A stretch of DNA of 64,000 nucleotides. Origin: Chitinophaga tropicalis. GTDB taxonomy: Bacteria; Bacteroidota; Bacteroidia; Chitinophagales; Chitinophagaceae. The stretch is taken from assembly GCF_009758205.1 (NCBI RefSeq), contig NZ_WRXN01000004.1, positions 186,001 to 250,000 on the forward strand, given 5' to 3'. Below are positions 34,579 to 44,284 of this stretch, one piece after another; positions within the stretch are counted from its first letter, which is position 1, and each line of letters starts with the position of its first letter. The translations under genes and the position numbers were made by a program. A model generated the notes under the pieces. The model was not told where the DNA came from. It did not search any database and saw only the letters and a program-made list of their open reading frames with translations.

Positions 34579-37500
34579 TTAGTTCAGACTTCTGAAGTCC
34601 ACCGGTACCAGCTTGCTTACGCCTGGTTCCTGCATGGTAACACCGTAAATAACATCCACAGCGGCCATTGTTTGCTTGTTGTGCGTTACAATGATGAACT
34701 GTGAGTTGTCAGAGAACTTACGGATCATGTTGGTGAACTTACCAACGTTGGCATCATCCAGCGGAGCGTCCACCTCATCGAGGATACAGAACGGCGCCGG
34801 TTTGATCAGGTAAATGGCAAATAACAATGCCGTAGCTGTCAGTGTCTTTTCTCCCCCGCTCAGCTGTGTAATAGCTGCCGGGCGCTTACCCTTCGGTTTG
34901 GCAATGATCTCAATACCTGTATCTGCCAGGTTCTCGGGATCGTTCAATATCATATCACACTGGTCTTCTTCAGTGAATAGTGCCTTAAATACACGTACGA
35001 AGTTTTCCTTCACCTGGTTGAAGGTATCCAGAAATTTCTGGTTAGCTGTAGCTTCCACTTCCTGGATAGTAGCCATCAGAGACTCTTTTGCACTTACCAG
35101 GTCATTTTTCTGTTCCAGGATAAATTCATAGCGCTTCTTCATTTCCTGGTAGGCTTCTATGGCCGTAGGGTTGATCTCGCCCATATTCTCCAGGCGCTTT
35201 TTCAACCTTTCAGCACTGCCCTGCAACTCATCTACCGGGAGTGTGGAAGAACGCTGTTCATCCAGTATTTCGTCAAGGTTCACTTTAAACTCAACGCTGA
35301 GACGCTCTTTCATGGAGGCCAGCTGTAATTTGAGCTCGTTCACCTTGTCTTTTATGACTGTCAGGGATTGTTCCAGCTGCTGACTGGCCCTTTGTTTTGC
35401 ACGCAGGCCGCTTTCCTTTTCAGTCAACTGGTTACGGAAGTTGTAGTATTCCTGGTCTTTCTCATTCAGTTCTTTCTCTTCTTCTTCTTTCTTCCTGAAC
35501 AGGTCTACCAGTCCTTCTTCTGCGTCCTGCAATTTATCTTCTGCCGCTGCAATATTAGCTACAGCATCTTCCAGCTGTGATTTGTTGCTGGTGATCTGTG
35601 CATGCAGGTCAGTCAGCTGTTTGCGTTTAAAGTCCAGCTCCTGCTTCAGGGCCTGTACTTTACTCTGCTGACGTGTATGCTGCAGGTTCTGGTTGTTGAA
35701 CTGTACGTTGGCCTGGTTGAATTGCTGCTCTGCCTCTGTTGCCGCTCTTTCTGCCGCAACAATGTTGTCATGCAGGGCATGTACTTTTTCATTCAGGTCT
35801 TCCAGTTCTTCCCTTACACCTGAGATGCTGTCCTGGTTAGCCTGCAGGGAGTCCTGCATTTCTGCCAGGCGCTTATCGCCGGATTCTATCAGGTGGCGGA
35901 AGTTCTCAATACGGTTCTGTAATCCGAACACCTGGTTATTCAACTGGTTGATCTTCTCGCGTGCGGTATTGATATTATTTTCGTTGAGCTGGCTGTTGTA
36001 GCCCAGTACCTGGTTGTGTTTCTCCTGTATCTGCTGACGCAGGGAAGCGACTGTTGTTTCCAGCGCCCGGATCTCTTCGTCCAGTTTTTCCAGGTTCTTG
36101 GCACGGCCCAGTTTCTTTCCTTCAAACAGTCCTACGGAACCACCGCTGAAGCTGTATTTGCCACGGTGCATTCTGCCGCTCTTTTCTATAACGAGTACGT
36201 CCTGGTCTGCCAGCTGTTCAAAGTCCAGGTTACTGATATCTTCACTGATAAATACTTTGCCCAGGAGATAGTTGCCCAGTCCTTTGTATTTCTCTTCCAG
36301 CTCTACTACTTCCAGTGCGGGAATTGCACCGGGAGGCGTGAACAGGCTGCCACTCTGGTGGTTGAACTGGTCCAGGATGAAGAAGTTGGCCTTTCCTTTT
36401 TTATTTTCGTCCAGCAGGCGGATGGCTTGTATAGCTTCCGCTGCATTATTAACAACATAATAGTTCAGGTAAGGTTCAAGCAGGTTTTCCACGCAGGTCC
36501 TGTAATCCTCTTTACAGAAGAAAATATCGCTGAGGATGGGCGCACTGTTATTCCAGTCGTTGTTCTTTTTCAGGAACTTGATACTTTCGGGATAGCCTTC
36601 CAGGCTGTCTACCAGGGATTTTAACAGGTCGTATTCATTCTTCTTCTGGTCGAGCGTTCTGTTCTCGTCCACCAGTTTATCGCGCAGTCCTTCTATTTCT
36701 CCCTGTGTGGCCAGGATCTTTCCTTTGGTCTCTTCCTGGAAAGCGATCATATCTTCCAGGTCTGCTTTCTGGTCCTGGAGGGTGTCCTGCAGTCCGGTCC
36801 TTTCTTCTTCCAGTTGAGTGATCTGGAGCTGGCGACTGGCTTTTTCTTCCTGCAGCTGCTGTATGCTGCGTTGCAGGTTCTGTACCGAGGTATCTGCCAC
36901 GGCTACTTTCTTCTCTGCCTCGAACTGCTGGCGTTGCCATTGCTGCTGATCGCGGCGCAGGTTTTCCAGCGAGAGTTTTTTCTGGTTGAAGCTTTCCTTT
37001 TTCTCGTCCATCATGTCCTGCAGGCCTTCCAGCTGGTCCTGCAAGGATTCGAAGACTTCCTGTTCTTCTTCTACCTGCGTTTCGGTGAAAGCGATAGAGT
37101 CTGTCAGTCCCTGGAGCTGTCCTTCTGCGTTATTGAGGAAGTTGCTGATGCTTCTTTCCCTTTCTTTCAGGTAGGTGAGCTGCTGAGTGGCCAGGTTCTT
37201 ATCGTTCTCTTTGGTACGGATGGTAGATACGAGCTCATTGAAGGATTTCTGCAATACCTGCAGTTCTCTTTCTTTGGCCACGAAGTGCAGTTTATCTTCT
37301 TCCACGCTGGCTTCTTCTGTGGCTATTTCTGCTTCAAGCGCCAATTTCTTATCGCTTTCTGCCTGTTGTTCATCCGTCAGCTCTTTGAAGGTAACATTAA
37401 AGCCTTCCAGCGCTGCTTTTGCCAGCTCTATACTGATCTCGCGGTATTCTTTTTTGACTTCGTAAAAACGTTCTGCCTTACGGGCCTGGGCTTCCAGTGT

Positions 37501-38109
37501 TTTGAGGTTGTTATTGATCTCAAAGAGGAGGTCCTCTATGCGGTTCAGGTCACCTTCTGTAGCGTCCAGCTTGGATTTGGCTTCTTTTTTACGTGTCTTA
37601 TAAATGGAAATGCCGGCGGCCTGCTCCAGCATGCGGCGACGGCTGTTCTCTTTATCCTTGATGATATCGTCTACCATGCCCAGTTCTATAATGGCGTAGG
37701 AGTCTGTGCTGACACCGGTATCCATAAACAGGTTATGGATATCTTTCAGACGGCAGGCTACGTCATTGAGGCGGTATTCGCTATCGCCGTTCTTATAAAA
37801 CTTACGGGTAATGGTTACAGTTGTAAATTCTGTAGGCAGTACATTGCGGGTGTTTTCAAAGGTCAGGCTTACCTCGGCCATGCCGCTGGCAGACCGGGTT
37901 TTGGATCCATTGAATACCAGGCCGGATTGGTTCTCGGAACGCAAGTTACTGATCTTGTGCTCTCCGATCACCCAACGGATGGAATCAATGATATTACTTT
38001 TGCCACAGCCGTTGGGACCAATTACCCCTGTTACCCCCTCATCGAAGTGTAATACGGTTTTGTCTGCAAAACTTTTGAAGCCTTTGATTTCTAATGTTTT
38101 TAAACGCAC
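34579..38109 (-). CDS. smc: Chromosome segregation protein SMC
   Basis: The 1176-residue protein has the N-terminal Walker A site GPNGCGKSN (31-39), two long coiled-coil arms, a hinge domain (about 510-680, from YPESIKFLKKNN on), and at the C-terminus the signature LSGGE (1083-1087) and Walker B ILDEVDAP (1109-1116). Length and order are those of bacterial SMC, the condensin ATPase that compacts and resolves sister chromosomes with ScpA and ScpB. The start is GTG; no in-frame ATG lies upstream before the promoter. GGAG sits 8 bases ahead of it. Confidence 0.97.
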   Translation of the reverse strand: MRLKTLEIKGFKSFADKTVLHFDEGVTGVIGPNGCGKSNIIDSIRWVIGEHKISNLRSENQSGLVFNGSKTRSASGMAEVSLTFENTRNVLPTEFTTVTITRKFYKNGDSEYRLNDVACRLKDIHNLFMDTGVSTDSYAIIELGMVDDIIKDKENSRRRMLEQAAGISIYKTRKKEAKSKLDATEGDLNRIEDLLFEINNNLKTLEAQARKAERFYEVKKEYREISIELAKAALEGFNVTFKELTDEQQAESDKKLALEAEIATEEASVEEDKLHFVAKERELQVLQKSFNELVSTIRTKENDKNLATQQLTYLKERERSISNFLNNAEGQLQGLTDSIAFTETQVEEEQEVFESLQDQLEGLQDMMDEKKESFNQKKLSLENLRRDQQQWQRQQFEAEKKVAVADTSVQNLQRSIQQLQEEKASRQLQITQLEEERTGLQDTLQDQKADLEDMIAFQEETKGKILATQGEIEGLRDKLVDENRTLDQKKNEYDLLKSLVDSLEGYPESIKFLKKNNDWNNSAPILSDIFFCKEDYRTCVENLLEPYLNYYVVNNAAEAIQAIRLLDENKKGKANFFILDQFNHQSGSLFTPPGAIPALEVVELEEKYKGLGNYLLGKVFISEDISNLDFEQLADQDVLVIEKSGRMHRGKYSFSGGSVGLFEGKKLGRAKNLEKLDEEIRALETTVASLRQQIQEKHNQVLGYNSQLNENNINTAREKINQLNNQVFGLQNRIENFRHLIESGDKRLAEMQDSLQANQDSISGVREELEDLNEKVHALHDNIVAAERAATEAEQQFNQANVQFNNQNLQHTRQQSKVQALKQELDFKRKQLTDLHAQITSNKSQLEDAVANIAAAEDKLQDAEEGLVDLFRKKEEEEKELNEKDQEYYNFRNQLTEKESGLRAKQRASQQLEQSLTVIKDKVNELKLQLASMKERLSVEFKVNLDEILDEQRSSTLPVDELQGSAERLKKRLENMGEINPTAIEAYQEMKKRYEFILEQKNDLVSAKESLMATIQEVEATANQKFLDTFNQVKENFVRVFKALFTEEDQCDMILNDPENLADTGIEIIAKPKGKRPAAITQLSGGEKTLTATALLFAIYLIKPAPFCILDEVDAPLDDANVGKFTNMIRKFSDNSQFIIVTHNKQTMAAVDVIYGVTMQEPGVSKLVPVDFRSLN

Positions 38110-38139
38110 AATTAGCTCCGCTTTGTTTTTTTAAGCCGT

Positions 38140-38147
38140 CAAAGATA
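38140..38147 (-). promoter_or_regulatory. Probable -7 box of the smc promoter
   Basis: Read on the minus strand this is TATCTTTG, an exact TAnnTTTG match, about 30 bases before the GTG start of smc. Confidence 0.5.
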
Positions 38148-38369
38148 ACTATGATTTCTCTGATTTAGGACCAGGATTTGCCTCTTCCTTTCAGAAGAAT
38201 CATTTTTTTTAGCATATTTCATACCTAAGTTATGAATATCAGCAGGTTAGTGCAATGTGACATCCATAATTTGTCCAAAGAAAACGGTAATTTATCAGAC
38301 AGGGGGGAATTAATTATACACAGTTGTGTAAAAAATATGTTCCTGAGGGTGTTAAATGAGATGGGGATG

Positions 38370-38536
38370 CTCAAAAATGGGTTTCGCCTTCGGCAAAACC
38401 CATTTTTGAGAGGTTTTTGTTGCGCTGCGCGCGGCTGAATTTTTGAATGAAGAGAAGAAGAGATTTTGGGCGATGTATGTGCCGCTGAGATTTTTATGAG
38501 GAGGGAGAGATATTCTTTGCGTTGCGCGCGGCTGAA
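38370..38536 (+). repeat. Composite intergenic repeat, copy 7, GGGTTT type, in a divergent gap
   Basis: The head (38370-38410) runs from CTC to GAG with arms ATGGGTTTCGCC and GGCAAAACCCAT around TTC, with one C.A mismatch on the + strand. The tail has GCGCTGCGCGCGGCTGAA at about 38422-38439, a weaker GTGCCGCTGA near 38480, and GCGTTGCGCGCGGCTGAA at about 38519-38536. It occupies the 471-base gap between the divergent smc and FUSC genes; no gene or other signal was seen there except the two -7 boxes. Confidence 0.78.
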
Positions 38537-38553
38537 TTACTGAATGAATTAAA

Positions 38554-38561
38554 TAACTTTG
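38554..38561 (+). promoter_or_regulatory. Probable -7 box of the FUSC-family gene
   Basis: TAACTTTG fits TAnnTTTG and ends 19 bases before the ATG at 38581. No good -33 TTTG is found at the usual distance. Confidence 0.45.
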
Positions 38562-38580
38562 CATATACTAAAATATCCAG

Positions 38581-40875
38581 ATGCGGCATTGGATCCAGGA
38601 AGTCAGGAATTTTATCTATAGCTATCATTTCAGCACAGGCCTCCGTACTACCATCAGCGTAGTAGTGCCATCAGTAGTCTGCTCCATGATGGGCCAGCTT
38701 TCCATGGGTATCATCATTTCCCTCGGAGCTTTAGCTACAGCACTTTCAGACGTTCCCGGCACTGCCCTTCACAAACGAAACGGTATCCTTACTGCTATTG
38801 GCTTTATCACCGTTACCGCCCTGGGCACTTCTCTTATAACTCCCTATCCCCTGCTTATGACGGGATGGATACTGGCCTGTTGTTTTGCCAATTCCATGCT
38901 GCTGGTGTATGGGAACAGAGGAGGTAATATAGGTATTGCCTGTATGCTGGTGATGATCTCTATACTGGGTGAAAACCCTGTAGGCCCTGCAGAAGCGCTC
39001 TCTCACTGCCTGCTTATCTTTATAGGATGCGTCTGGTACGGGTTCCTGGCGCTGCTGCTCTGGCAGATCCGTCCATACATGAGCGTTCAGCAGATGCTGT
39101 CGGAATGTATTGCGGAAACCGCCCGTTATATGGAAGAACGGGCAGGCTTCTATGAGAAGGATGCGGCAGAGGAATTTGACAATATCTTCAGGTCCGTTCT
39201 GGCACAACAGGTGGTGGTGAGTGAAAAGCAGGAAGCTGTACGTGAGCTGTTACTGAAGCGCCGATCGGCACAGCAGGGCTCTACCAGCATCAATAAAAGC
39301 ATGGTGCTGATCTTCCTGGACATTACTGACCTGCAGGAGCAGATCATGGCCAGCCAGACAGACTATATTGCTCTTCATAAAGCATTTGACAATACAGGCA
39401 TCCTTGACAAATTTCACGCGCTGATCATGGATTTTGCGGGCGAGCTGCATATCATTGCTGCAGCAGTGGCCGCAGGGCAACGCTCCCTGCCCAAAGCCAA
39501 CCTTCGCCATGAGATAGAGAAAGTGCAGCATGCCATTGACGAGATCAGGAAAACACTGCCTACCTTCCAGGAACGTACCCGTCTCATTACGCTGAACAAT
39601 ATCCTGCATAACCTGCAGGACATGACACAACGTATTTACAACCTGCACCGCCTTACCCGCCTGGAAAGGGTGAAAGATGAGATCATAGATCCGCGCTTAC
39701 AGCTGTCCCGCTTTACCACACGTAACCGCTACGACCTGGAAACGCTGCTCAACAACCTCTCTTTCCAGTCGCACATTTTCAGGCATGCGCTAAGGGTCAG
39801 CATTGCAGCGGTAACCGGTTACCTGCTTGGACAGATATTACACCTGGAAAGAGTATACTGGGTGCTACTCACCATAGTAGTAATACTGAAGCCGGGATTC
39901 GGGATCAGTAAAACCAGGAGTTACCAGCGATTGCTGGGCACCGTACTGGGAGCTCTTTTTGCTACAGGTGTTCTATTCCTGACCACCAATAATACCGTTA
40001 TCTTCATCCTTATGCTGATCTGTATACTGGGCGCATACAGCTTTATGACGCATCAATATACACTCAGCGTGTTTTTTGTTACTCCTTTTATCATCTTCCT
40101 TCTGCATATTATTCACCCGGCGCACCTTCAGCATGTGGCGTTCCGGGTGCTGGATACCTTCATAGGAGGTATTATTGCCCTGATGGCCAACCTGTTATTG
40201 TGGCCTACCTGGGAGAAAGATTACCTGCCCAGTCATATGATCAAAATGGTGAAGGACAATGCCCGGTATTTTGAGCAGGTAATGCGTATATACACGGGGC
40301 AGGAGGTGCAGATGGTTGATTATAAGCTGGCAAGGAAAGAAACGAATGTAAGCGCGGCCAACCTTATGTCTGCTTTCCAGCGTATGTTGTCAGAGCCTAA
40401 AAGCAAGCAGCAGCATGGTTCGGAGATCTATCATTTTGTGGTGCTGAACCATTCGCTGATGTCTCATATAGCAGCACTGGCTAACTATGGATTGTTGCAC
40501 AGTATCCAGTATCCAAAGCCGGAATATAAGCTGCTGAGTAACCATCTGCGACAGCATTTTGATTGTATCATACGCCGGCTGGAACATCCGGAAGAGCCGC
40601 CGTTACAGTTGCCTGCCAGCCCGGAGGCTTTTGAGACACTGGATGTGCAGCTGGAAAATCTTTACCTGCGCAGGCAGGAGGAGGTGAACCTGGGACATGG
40701 GGATTCGGCTATCAGGCAGGAGATGCTGGAGACGAAGCAGGTGAGGGATCAGCTGCATGCGATGTTGTCTTTGTTGAAGGATATGAAAAAGACAGTGGAT
40801 AAGGCGTTGGAGCCGGAAGAGCGGCAGGGTCCGGGGTTGTTGAGAGATTTGAAAAAAGTTATTTCGAATAAGTAA
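38581..40875 (+). CDS. FUSC/YccS-family inner-membrane protein
   Basis: The 764-residue protein has two membrane blocks of about five to six helices each (about 25-160 and 405-525), each followed by a large cytosolic helical part. The second block holds VYWVLLTIVVILKPGFGISKTRSYQRLLGTVLGALFAT, of which VILKPGFGISKTRSYQRLLG is the fusaric-acid-resistance-type core; the first has the related SLGALATALSDVPG. Such proteins are proposed aromatic-acid or drug exporters, but the substrate is unknown here. There is no periplasmic adaptor or outer-membrane partner gene next to it. Confidence 0.87.
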   Translation: MRHWIQEVRNFIYSYHFSTGLRTTISVVVPSVVCSMMGQLSMGIIISLGALATALSDVPGTALHKRNGILTAIGFITVTALGTSLITPYPLLMTGWILACCFANSMLLVYGNRGGNIGIACMLVMISILGENPVGPAEALSHCLLIFIGCVWYGFLALLLWQIRPYMSVQQMLSECIAETARYMEERAGFYEKDAAEEFDNIFRSVLAQQVVVSEKQEAVRELLLKRRSAQQGSTSINKSMVLIFLDITDLQEQIMASQTDYIALHKAFDNTGILDKFHALIMDFAGELHIIAAAVAAGQRSLPKANLRHEIEKVQHAIDEIRKTLPTFQERTRLITLNNILHNLQDMTQRIYNLHRLTRLERVKDEIIDPRLQLSRFTTRNRYDLETLLNNLSFQSHIFRHALRVSIAAVTGYLLGQILHLERVYWVLLTIVVILKPGFGISKTRSYQRLLGTVLGALFATGVLFLTTNNTVIFILMLICILGAYSFMTHQYTLSVFFVTPFIIFLLHIIHPAHLQHVAFRVLDTFIGGIIALMANLLLWPTWEKDYLPSHMIKMVKDNARYFEQVMRIYTGQEVQMVDYKLARKETNVSAANLMSAFQRMLSEPKSKQQHGSEIYHFVVLNHSLMSHIAALANYGLLHSIQYPKPEYKLLSNHLRQHFDCIIRRLEHPEEPPLQLPASPEAFETLDVQLENLYLRRQEEVNLGHGDSAIRQEMLETKQVRDQLHAMLSLLKDMKKTVDKALEPEERQGPGLLRDLKKVISNK

Positions 40876-40883
40876 CAGAATAT

Positions 40884-41018
40884 AAAAACACTCAAAAAAT
40901 CGCTTTTGCCTTCGGCAAAAGCGATTTTTTGAGTGTTTTTTTTTGGCCTGCGGCCCGCTGAAAAAGGCGAACGAAATTTTTTTGCGGGGGAATTTTTTGC
41001 GCTGCGCGCGGGCTAAAG
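40884..41018 (+). repeat. Composite intergenic repeat, copy 8 (perfect-stem head)
   Basis: The longest head of the set (40884-40940): AAAAACACTC and GAGTGTTTTT flank the perfect stem TCGCTTTTGCC/GGCAAAAGCGA with TTC loop. Tails are GGCCTGCGGCCCGCTG near 40945-40960 and GCGCTGCGCGCGGGCTAAAG at 40999-41018. It starts 8 bases after the FUSC stop and lies between convergent genes (bshC ends at 41023). Confidence 0.86.
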
Positions 41019-41022
41019 CGGA

Positions 41023-42618
41023 TTATTTAAGGTAAATAATTTTAAACTGGTCTGACAGTGGTTCAATATTCTCCAATAAGAGATCAAAGAATGCAGGGCC
41101 ACGCTGTACATACCAGGGCATAAAGTTCTCTTTACGCTCCTGTAATGAATTAGCCGGGAAAAGCCGCTTTTTCAACTGCCTGATCTGCTCCGTCTGCCAT
41201 GCAAATTTCTTCTTCTCTGCCCGCAGGAATTTATGTTCCAGTTTACCGACAGATTTTACTGCCTTGATCCTTTCTGAAGCTACTGTAGCTTCCAGGGTTA
41301 CATCGATATCCCTTGCCTTCAGCAGGAGATCATCGAACAGCTTTTCAACAGCAGCATATTCATCCTTCAGTACGAGAGCAGCGTTAGTATGTTTCAATAC
41401 AAAGCTGTTCACCAGGCTTTCTGTTTCTTCAAAGAGGTCTGTAACAGATAGTCCCAGTTTATCCAGGCGCTGACGGGAAGCATCATCTGCCAGCAGGAAC
41501 GAGTTACGGAGGATCAATACAGGGTAAGGCACCTGGTAATGGTTGAACAGGTCCTGCAGCTCCAGCCAGTAGGCTATTTCCCCACCGCCACCTATGAAGG
41601 CAATATTAGGCAGGATGGTTTCCTGCAGCATACCGCGCAATATTACATTGGGGCTGAAACGTTCCGGATGCCGGTTCAGTTCCTGCTCCAGGGTATCTGC
41701 GGTAAACTCTACCGGCATATGGAGCACCTTCCAGGTGTCACCTATCCTTACAATGCGCTCACGCGCTGTTGGTGTAAGGTAAAAGAGGTTGATCTCCCTT
41801 GGATTGGCCTGTACTTTATAATGCCTGGAGAGTTCTTCTATGGTGTTGTTAACTATGCGGTGGGAGTGCTGGTTGAACAGCTCATCCCGCATAACGGGAA
41901 TAAAGAGTTGCTTCAGCAGGGGGTTGTCGGGTACCAGTACTATCAGCCCATAGCGGCCAAACAATTCATTTACAAGGTACAGGGTACCTTCCTGTATATT
42001 CTCATGTTCCAGGTAGGAACGTTTGAGCAGCTGTACCAGTTCTTCTGTGTGTTCTCCATATCCCAGGGCGTTCTTTACCTGTTCTATCAGTTCTTCGAAG
42101 CCTTCCGGCGCCATCCTGCCAACGGCTCCCTGCTGGGAAGTAGGCCAGTTAATGGTTTTGCCATCAATATATACATGTCCCAGTTCGTCCAGGTCAGCAT
42201 CTTCGCTACCCATATAGTAAACAGGAACAAAGTTATACCGGGGATATTCCGTCTTCAGGTTGCCAGATAACTTAATGGTTTGCAATATTTTATAAGCGAA
42301 GTATAAATATCCGGTGAAGATATTGGGCTGGTGGGCGGTGGTGATGGTAAAGGTGTTCTGGTCCAGCAGGCTATCAATGTTCTCCTGTACAGCCGGTGCT
42401 ATCTGCAGCCCTTCGTACTGACCGCGAAGGGCGTTGACGAGTTCCTCACGATGTTGCGGAAAAGCTTTTTTAGCTTTTATAACTGCTTCAAAATCAGGTT
42501 TTACGGGAGAATATTTATAAAATGGTCGGAGGTGTGGATGCTCGGCCAGGAAATCTGCTACCAATTGATTAAAATACCCGGTTTTACTATACGGGATATT
42601 GCTTACAGGTTGTTCCAT
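41023..42618 (-). CDS. bshC: Bacillithiol biosynthesis cysteine-adding enzyme BshC
   Basis: The 531-residue protein matches BshC along its length: DQNTFTITTAHQPNIFTGYLYFAYKI (key part TTAHQPNIFTGY, about 92-103), YMGSEDADLDELGH (about 148-161), a Rossmann-like core, then IGGGGEIAYWLELQ (about 343-356), and a C-terminal coiled segment ending in the LQERKENFMPWY stretch. BshC adds cysteine to glucosaminyl-malate in the last step of bacillithiol synthesis. No bshA or bshB is in the window. It is transcribed alone. Confidence 0.93.
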   Translation of the reverse strand: MEQPVSNIPYSKTGYFNQLVADFLAEHPHLRPFYKYSPVKPDFEAVIKAKKAFPQHREELVNALRGQYEGLQIAPAVQENIDSLLDQNTFTITTAHQPNIFTGYLYFAYKILQTIKLSGNLKTEYPRYNFVPVYYMGSEDADLDELGHVYIDGKTINWPTSQQGAVGRMAPEGFEELIEQVKNALGYGEHTEELVQLLKRSYLEHENIQEGTLYLVNELFGRYGLIVLVPDNPLLKQLFIPVMRDELFNQHSHRIVNNTIEELSRHYKVQANPREINLFYLTPTARERIVRIGDTWKVLHMPVEFTADTLEQELNRHPERFSPNVILRGMLQETILPNIAFIGGGGEIAYWLELQDLFNHYQVPYPVLILRNSFLLADDASRQRLDKLGLSVTDLFEETESLVNSFVLKHTNAALVLKDEYAAVEKLFDDLLLKARDIDVTLEATVASERIKAVKSVGKLEHKFLRAEKKKFAWQTEQIRQLKKRLFPANSLQERKENFMPWYVQRGPAFFDLLLENIEPLSDQFKIIYLK

Positions 42619-42857
42619 ACGCTACTTCGCTGAATCTTTAGATGCACGAAGGTATGGAACTAAAAATTAATGTTCAATCAGGAATTATGAATGGTAATAT
42701 TTAAGGGTAAAAGCCGGGATAGAGAGAATTTAATTACCAGGGGCAGATGGGAAATACCGTGGGGCACTTTAGCTACCGCAATACATACACTAAACATGCT
42801 TAAGACGTGCTTTAAACATGCTTGAAAGATACCTGAAAGTGGGAGTTAAGGAGAAGG

Positions 42858-42892
42858 AAAAGGGGTTTGGCCAAAAGGCCACCCCCCTTTTT
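42858..42892. terminator. Terminator after glgC
   Basis: A hairpin with arms AAAAGGGG..TGGCC and GGCCA..CCCCTTTT around an AAAA loop; the minus-strand RNA ends in CCCCTTTTCC. It lies 30 bases past the glgC stop. The rest of the 303-base gap up to the bshC start (42619-42857) holds nothing recognised. Confidence 0.7.
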
Positions 42893-42921
42893 ATGAATTT
42901 AGCGGGCGTATGGGCCCACAA

Positions 42922-44193
42922 TTATATTATGTACCCGTCAGGGAGTACCACGCCATTCTTGATCACCACAATACCATCCTTGACAGCATAGTTATCATAA
43001 TCCCCATCAGGCAGCTTCTCTCCTACATTGATCTGTACCCCGTTACCGATGCTGCAGTTTTTATCGATGATAGCATTATTGATCCGGCAGTTATCTCCTA
43101 TACCCATTGGCGGATGACCTTTCTGTATGGCTTTACCCAGGTCTTCCAGGGTCTGGTAATAATCGGCACCCATTACATAGCTGTTGGTGATCACAGATCC
43201 TTTTCCTATGCGGCTGCGGATGCCCACTACACATCGTTCGAGGTGGCTGTCGGAAATAATACATCCGTCGGCGATAATTGTACTTTTCATAGTACCGGAT
43301 ATCTTGGCCGGCGGCAGCATACGTGCACGGGAGTAGATGATATGGGATTCATCAAAGAGATTGAATTTGGGGATATCGTCTGTCAGCTCCAGGTTAGCTT
43401 CCCAGAAAGAGCTGATGTTACCGATATCTGTCCAGTAGCCGGTGTACTGGTAGCTTACTACTTTGATGTCTGCATTGATGGCGTAGGGGATCACTTCTTT
43501 ACCAAAGTCTGTCGCTGCTTCCTGTCCGTTCAGCAGTTCGAACAATGTTTTCCTGTTAAAGATATAGATACCCATACTGGCCAGGTAGATGCGGCCTGCG
43601 GCCTGCATTTCATCGCTTACCGGCGATGCCCAGGGCGCCAGTACGTCCTGCTTGGGTTTCTCGGTAAAGGAAGTGATGAGGCCTTTATTGTCAGTTTTAA
43701 GGATACCGAAGTCTGAGGCATCTTTCGCATTTACGGGGATAGTGCCTATCGAGACTTCTGCTCCTGATTCAATATGGTGCTGGAGCATTTCACGGAAGTC
43801 CATCTGATAGAGCTGATCGCCGGAGAGAATGAGTACGTATTCGTATTCGAAGTTCTCTATATGATGCAGGCACTGGCGTACGGCATCGGCAGTACCCTGG
43901 TACCAGGCGGGGTTATCGGGCGTTTGTTCTGCCGCCAGTATATCCACGAATGCTTTACTGAAATGGCTGAAATGATAGGTGTTCTTAATGTGCTTGTTGA
44001 GTGAAGCAGAGTTGAACTGCGTCAGCACAAAGATGCGGTTCATATCGGCATTCAGGCAGTTGGAGATAGGGATATCGACGAGGCGATATTTACCTGCCAC
44101 CGGTACGGCCGGTTTTGAACGGCGACGTGTTAACGGATAAAGACGGGTGCCGGATCCGCCACCTAAGATAAGGGAGATAACTGCGTTAGACAT
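42922..44193 (-). CDS. glgC: Glucose-1-phosphate adenylyltransferase
   Basis: The 423-residue enzyme has the N-terminal nucleotidyltransferase motif LGGGSGTRLYPLT (10-22), then RRRSKPAVPVAGKYRLVDIP (24-43) with the conserved Lys, IPISNCLNADM, WYQGTADAVRQ (the catalytic loop) and VLILSGDQLYQMD. The C-terminus is a left-handed beta-helix with repeated hexapeptides (GIRSRIGKGSVITN, GDNCRINNAIID). It makes ADP-glucose, the donor for glycogen synthase. It follows glgA in the same direction after 91 bases, so the two form a glycogen operon; no branching enzyme is in the window. Confidence 0.96.
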   Translation of the reverse strand: MSNAVISLILGGGSGTRLYPLTRRRSKPAVPVAGKYRLVDIPISNCLNADMNRIFVLTQFNSASLNKHIKNTYHFSHFSKAFVDILAAEQTPDNPAWYQGTADAVRQCLHHIENFEYEYVLILSGDQLYQMDFREMLQHHIESGAEVSIGTIPVNAKDASDFGILKTDNKGLITSFTEKPKQDVLAPWASPVSDEMQAAGRIYLASMGIYIFNRKTLFELLNGQEAATDFGKEVIPYAINADIKVVSYQYTGYWTDIGNISSFWEANLELTDDIPKFNLFDESHIIYSRARMLPPAKISGTMKSTIIADGCIISDSHLERCVVGIRSRIGKGSVITNSYVMGADYYQTLEDLGKAIQKGHPPMGIGDNCRINNAIIDKNCSIGNGVQINVGEKLPDGDYDNYAVKDGIVVIKNGVVLPDGYII

Positions 44194-44229
44194 ATATTAC
44201 TGTTCTTTGTTTCAGTTTTTGGATAGTGA

Positions 44230-44246
44230 TTGGCCCTGCGGGCCAA
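44230..44246. repeat. GC palindrome in the glgA-glgC gap
   Basis: Arms TTGGCCC and GGGCCAA pair perfectly around TGC. It lies between the glgA stop and the glgC start. No T-run follows on the minus strand, so it may affect mRNA stability between the two genes instead of ending transcription. Confidence 0.65.
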
Positions 44247-44284
44247 ATCGAAAGCTATCAGTTTTTGGGTTGCGCTATGTTTGC

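Noticed and set aside
36814-38052. 412-codon plus-strand open frame
   Set aside because: It is antisense to the smc coiled coils; its Phe/Leu/Gln-rich sequence mirrors the Glu/Lys/Gln-rich coiled coil.
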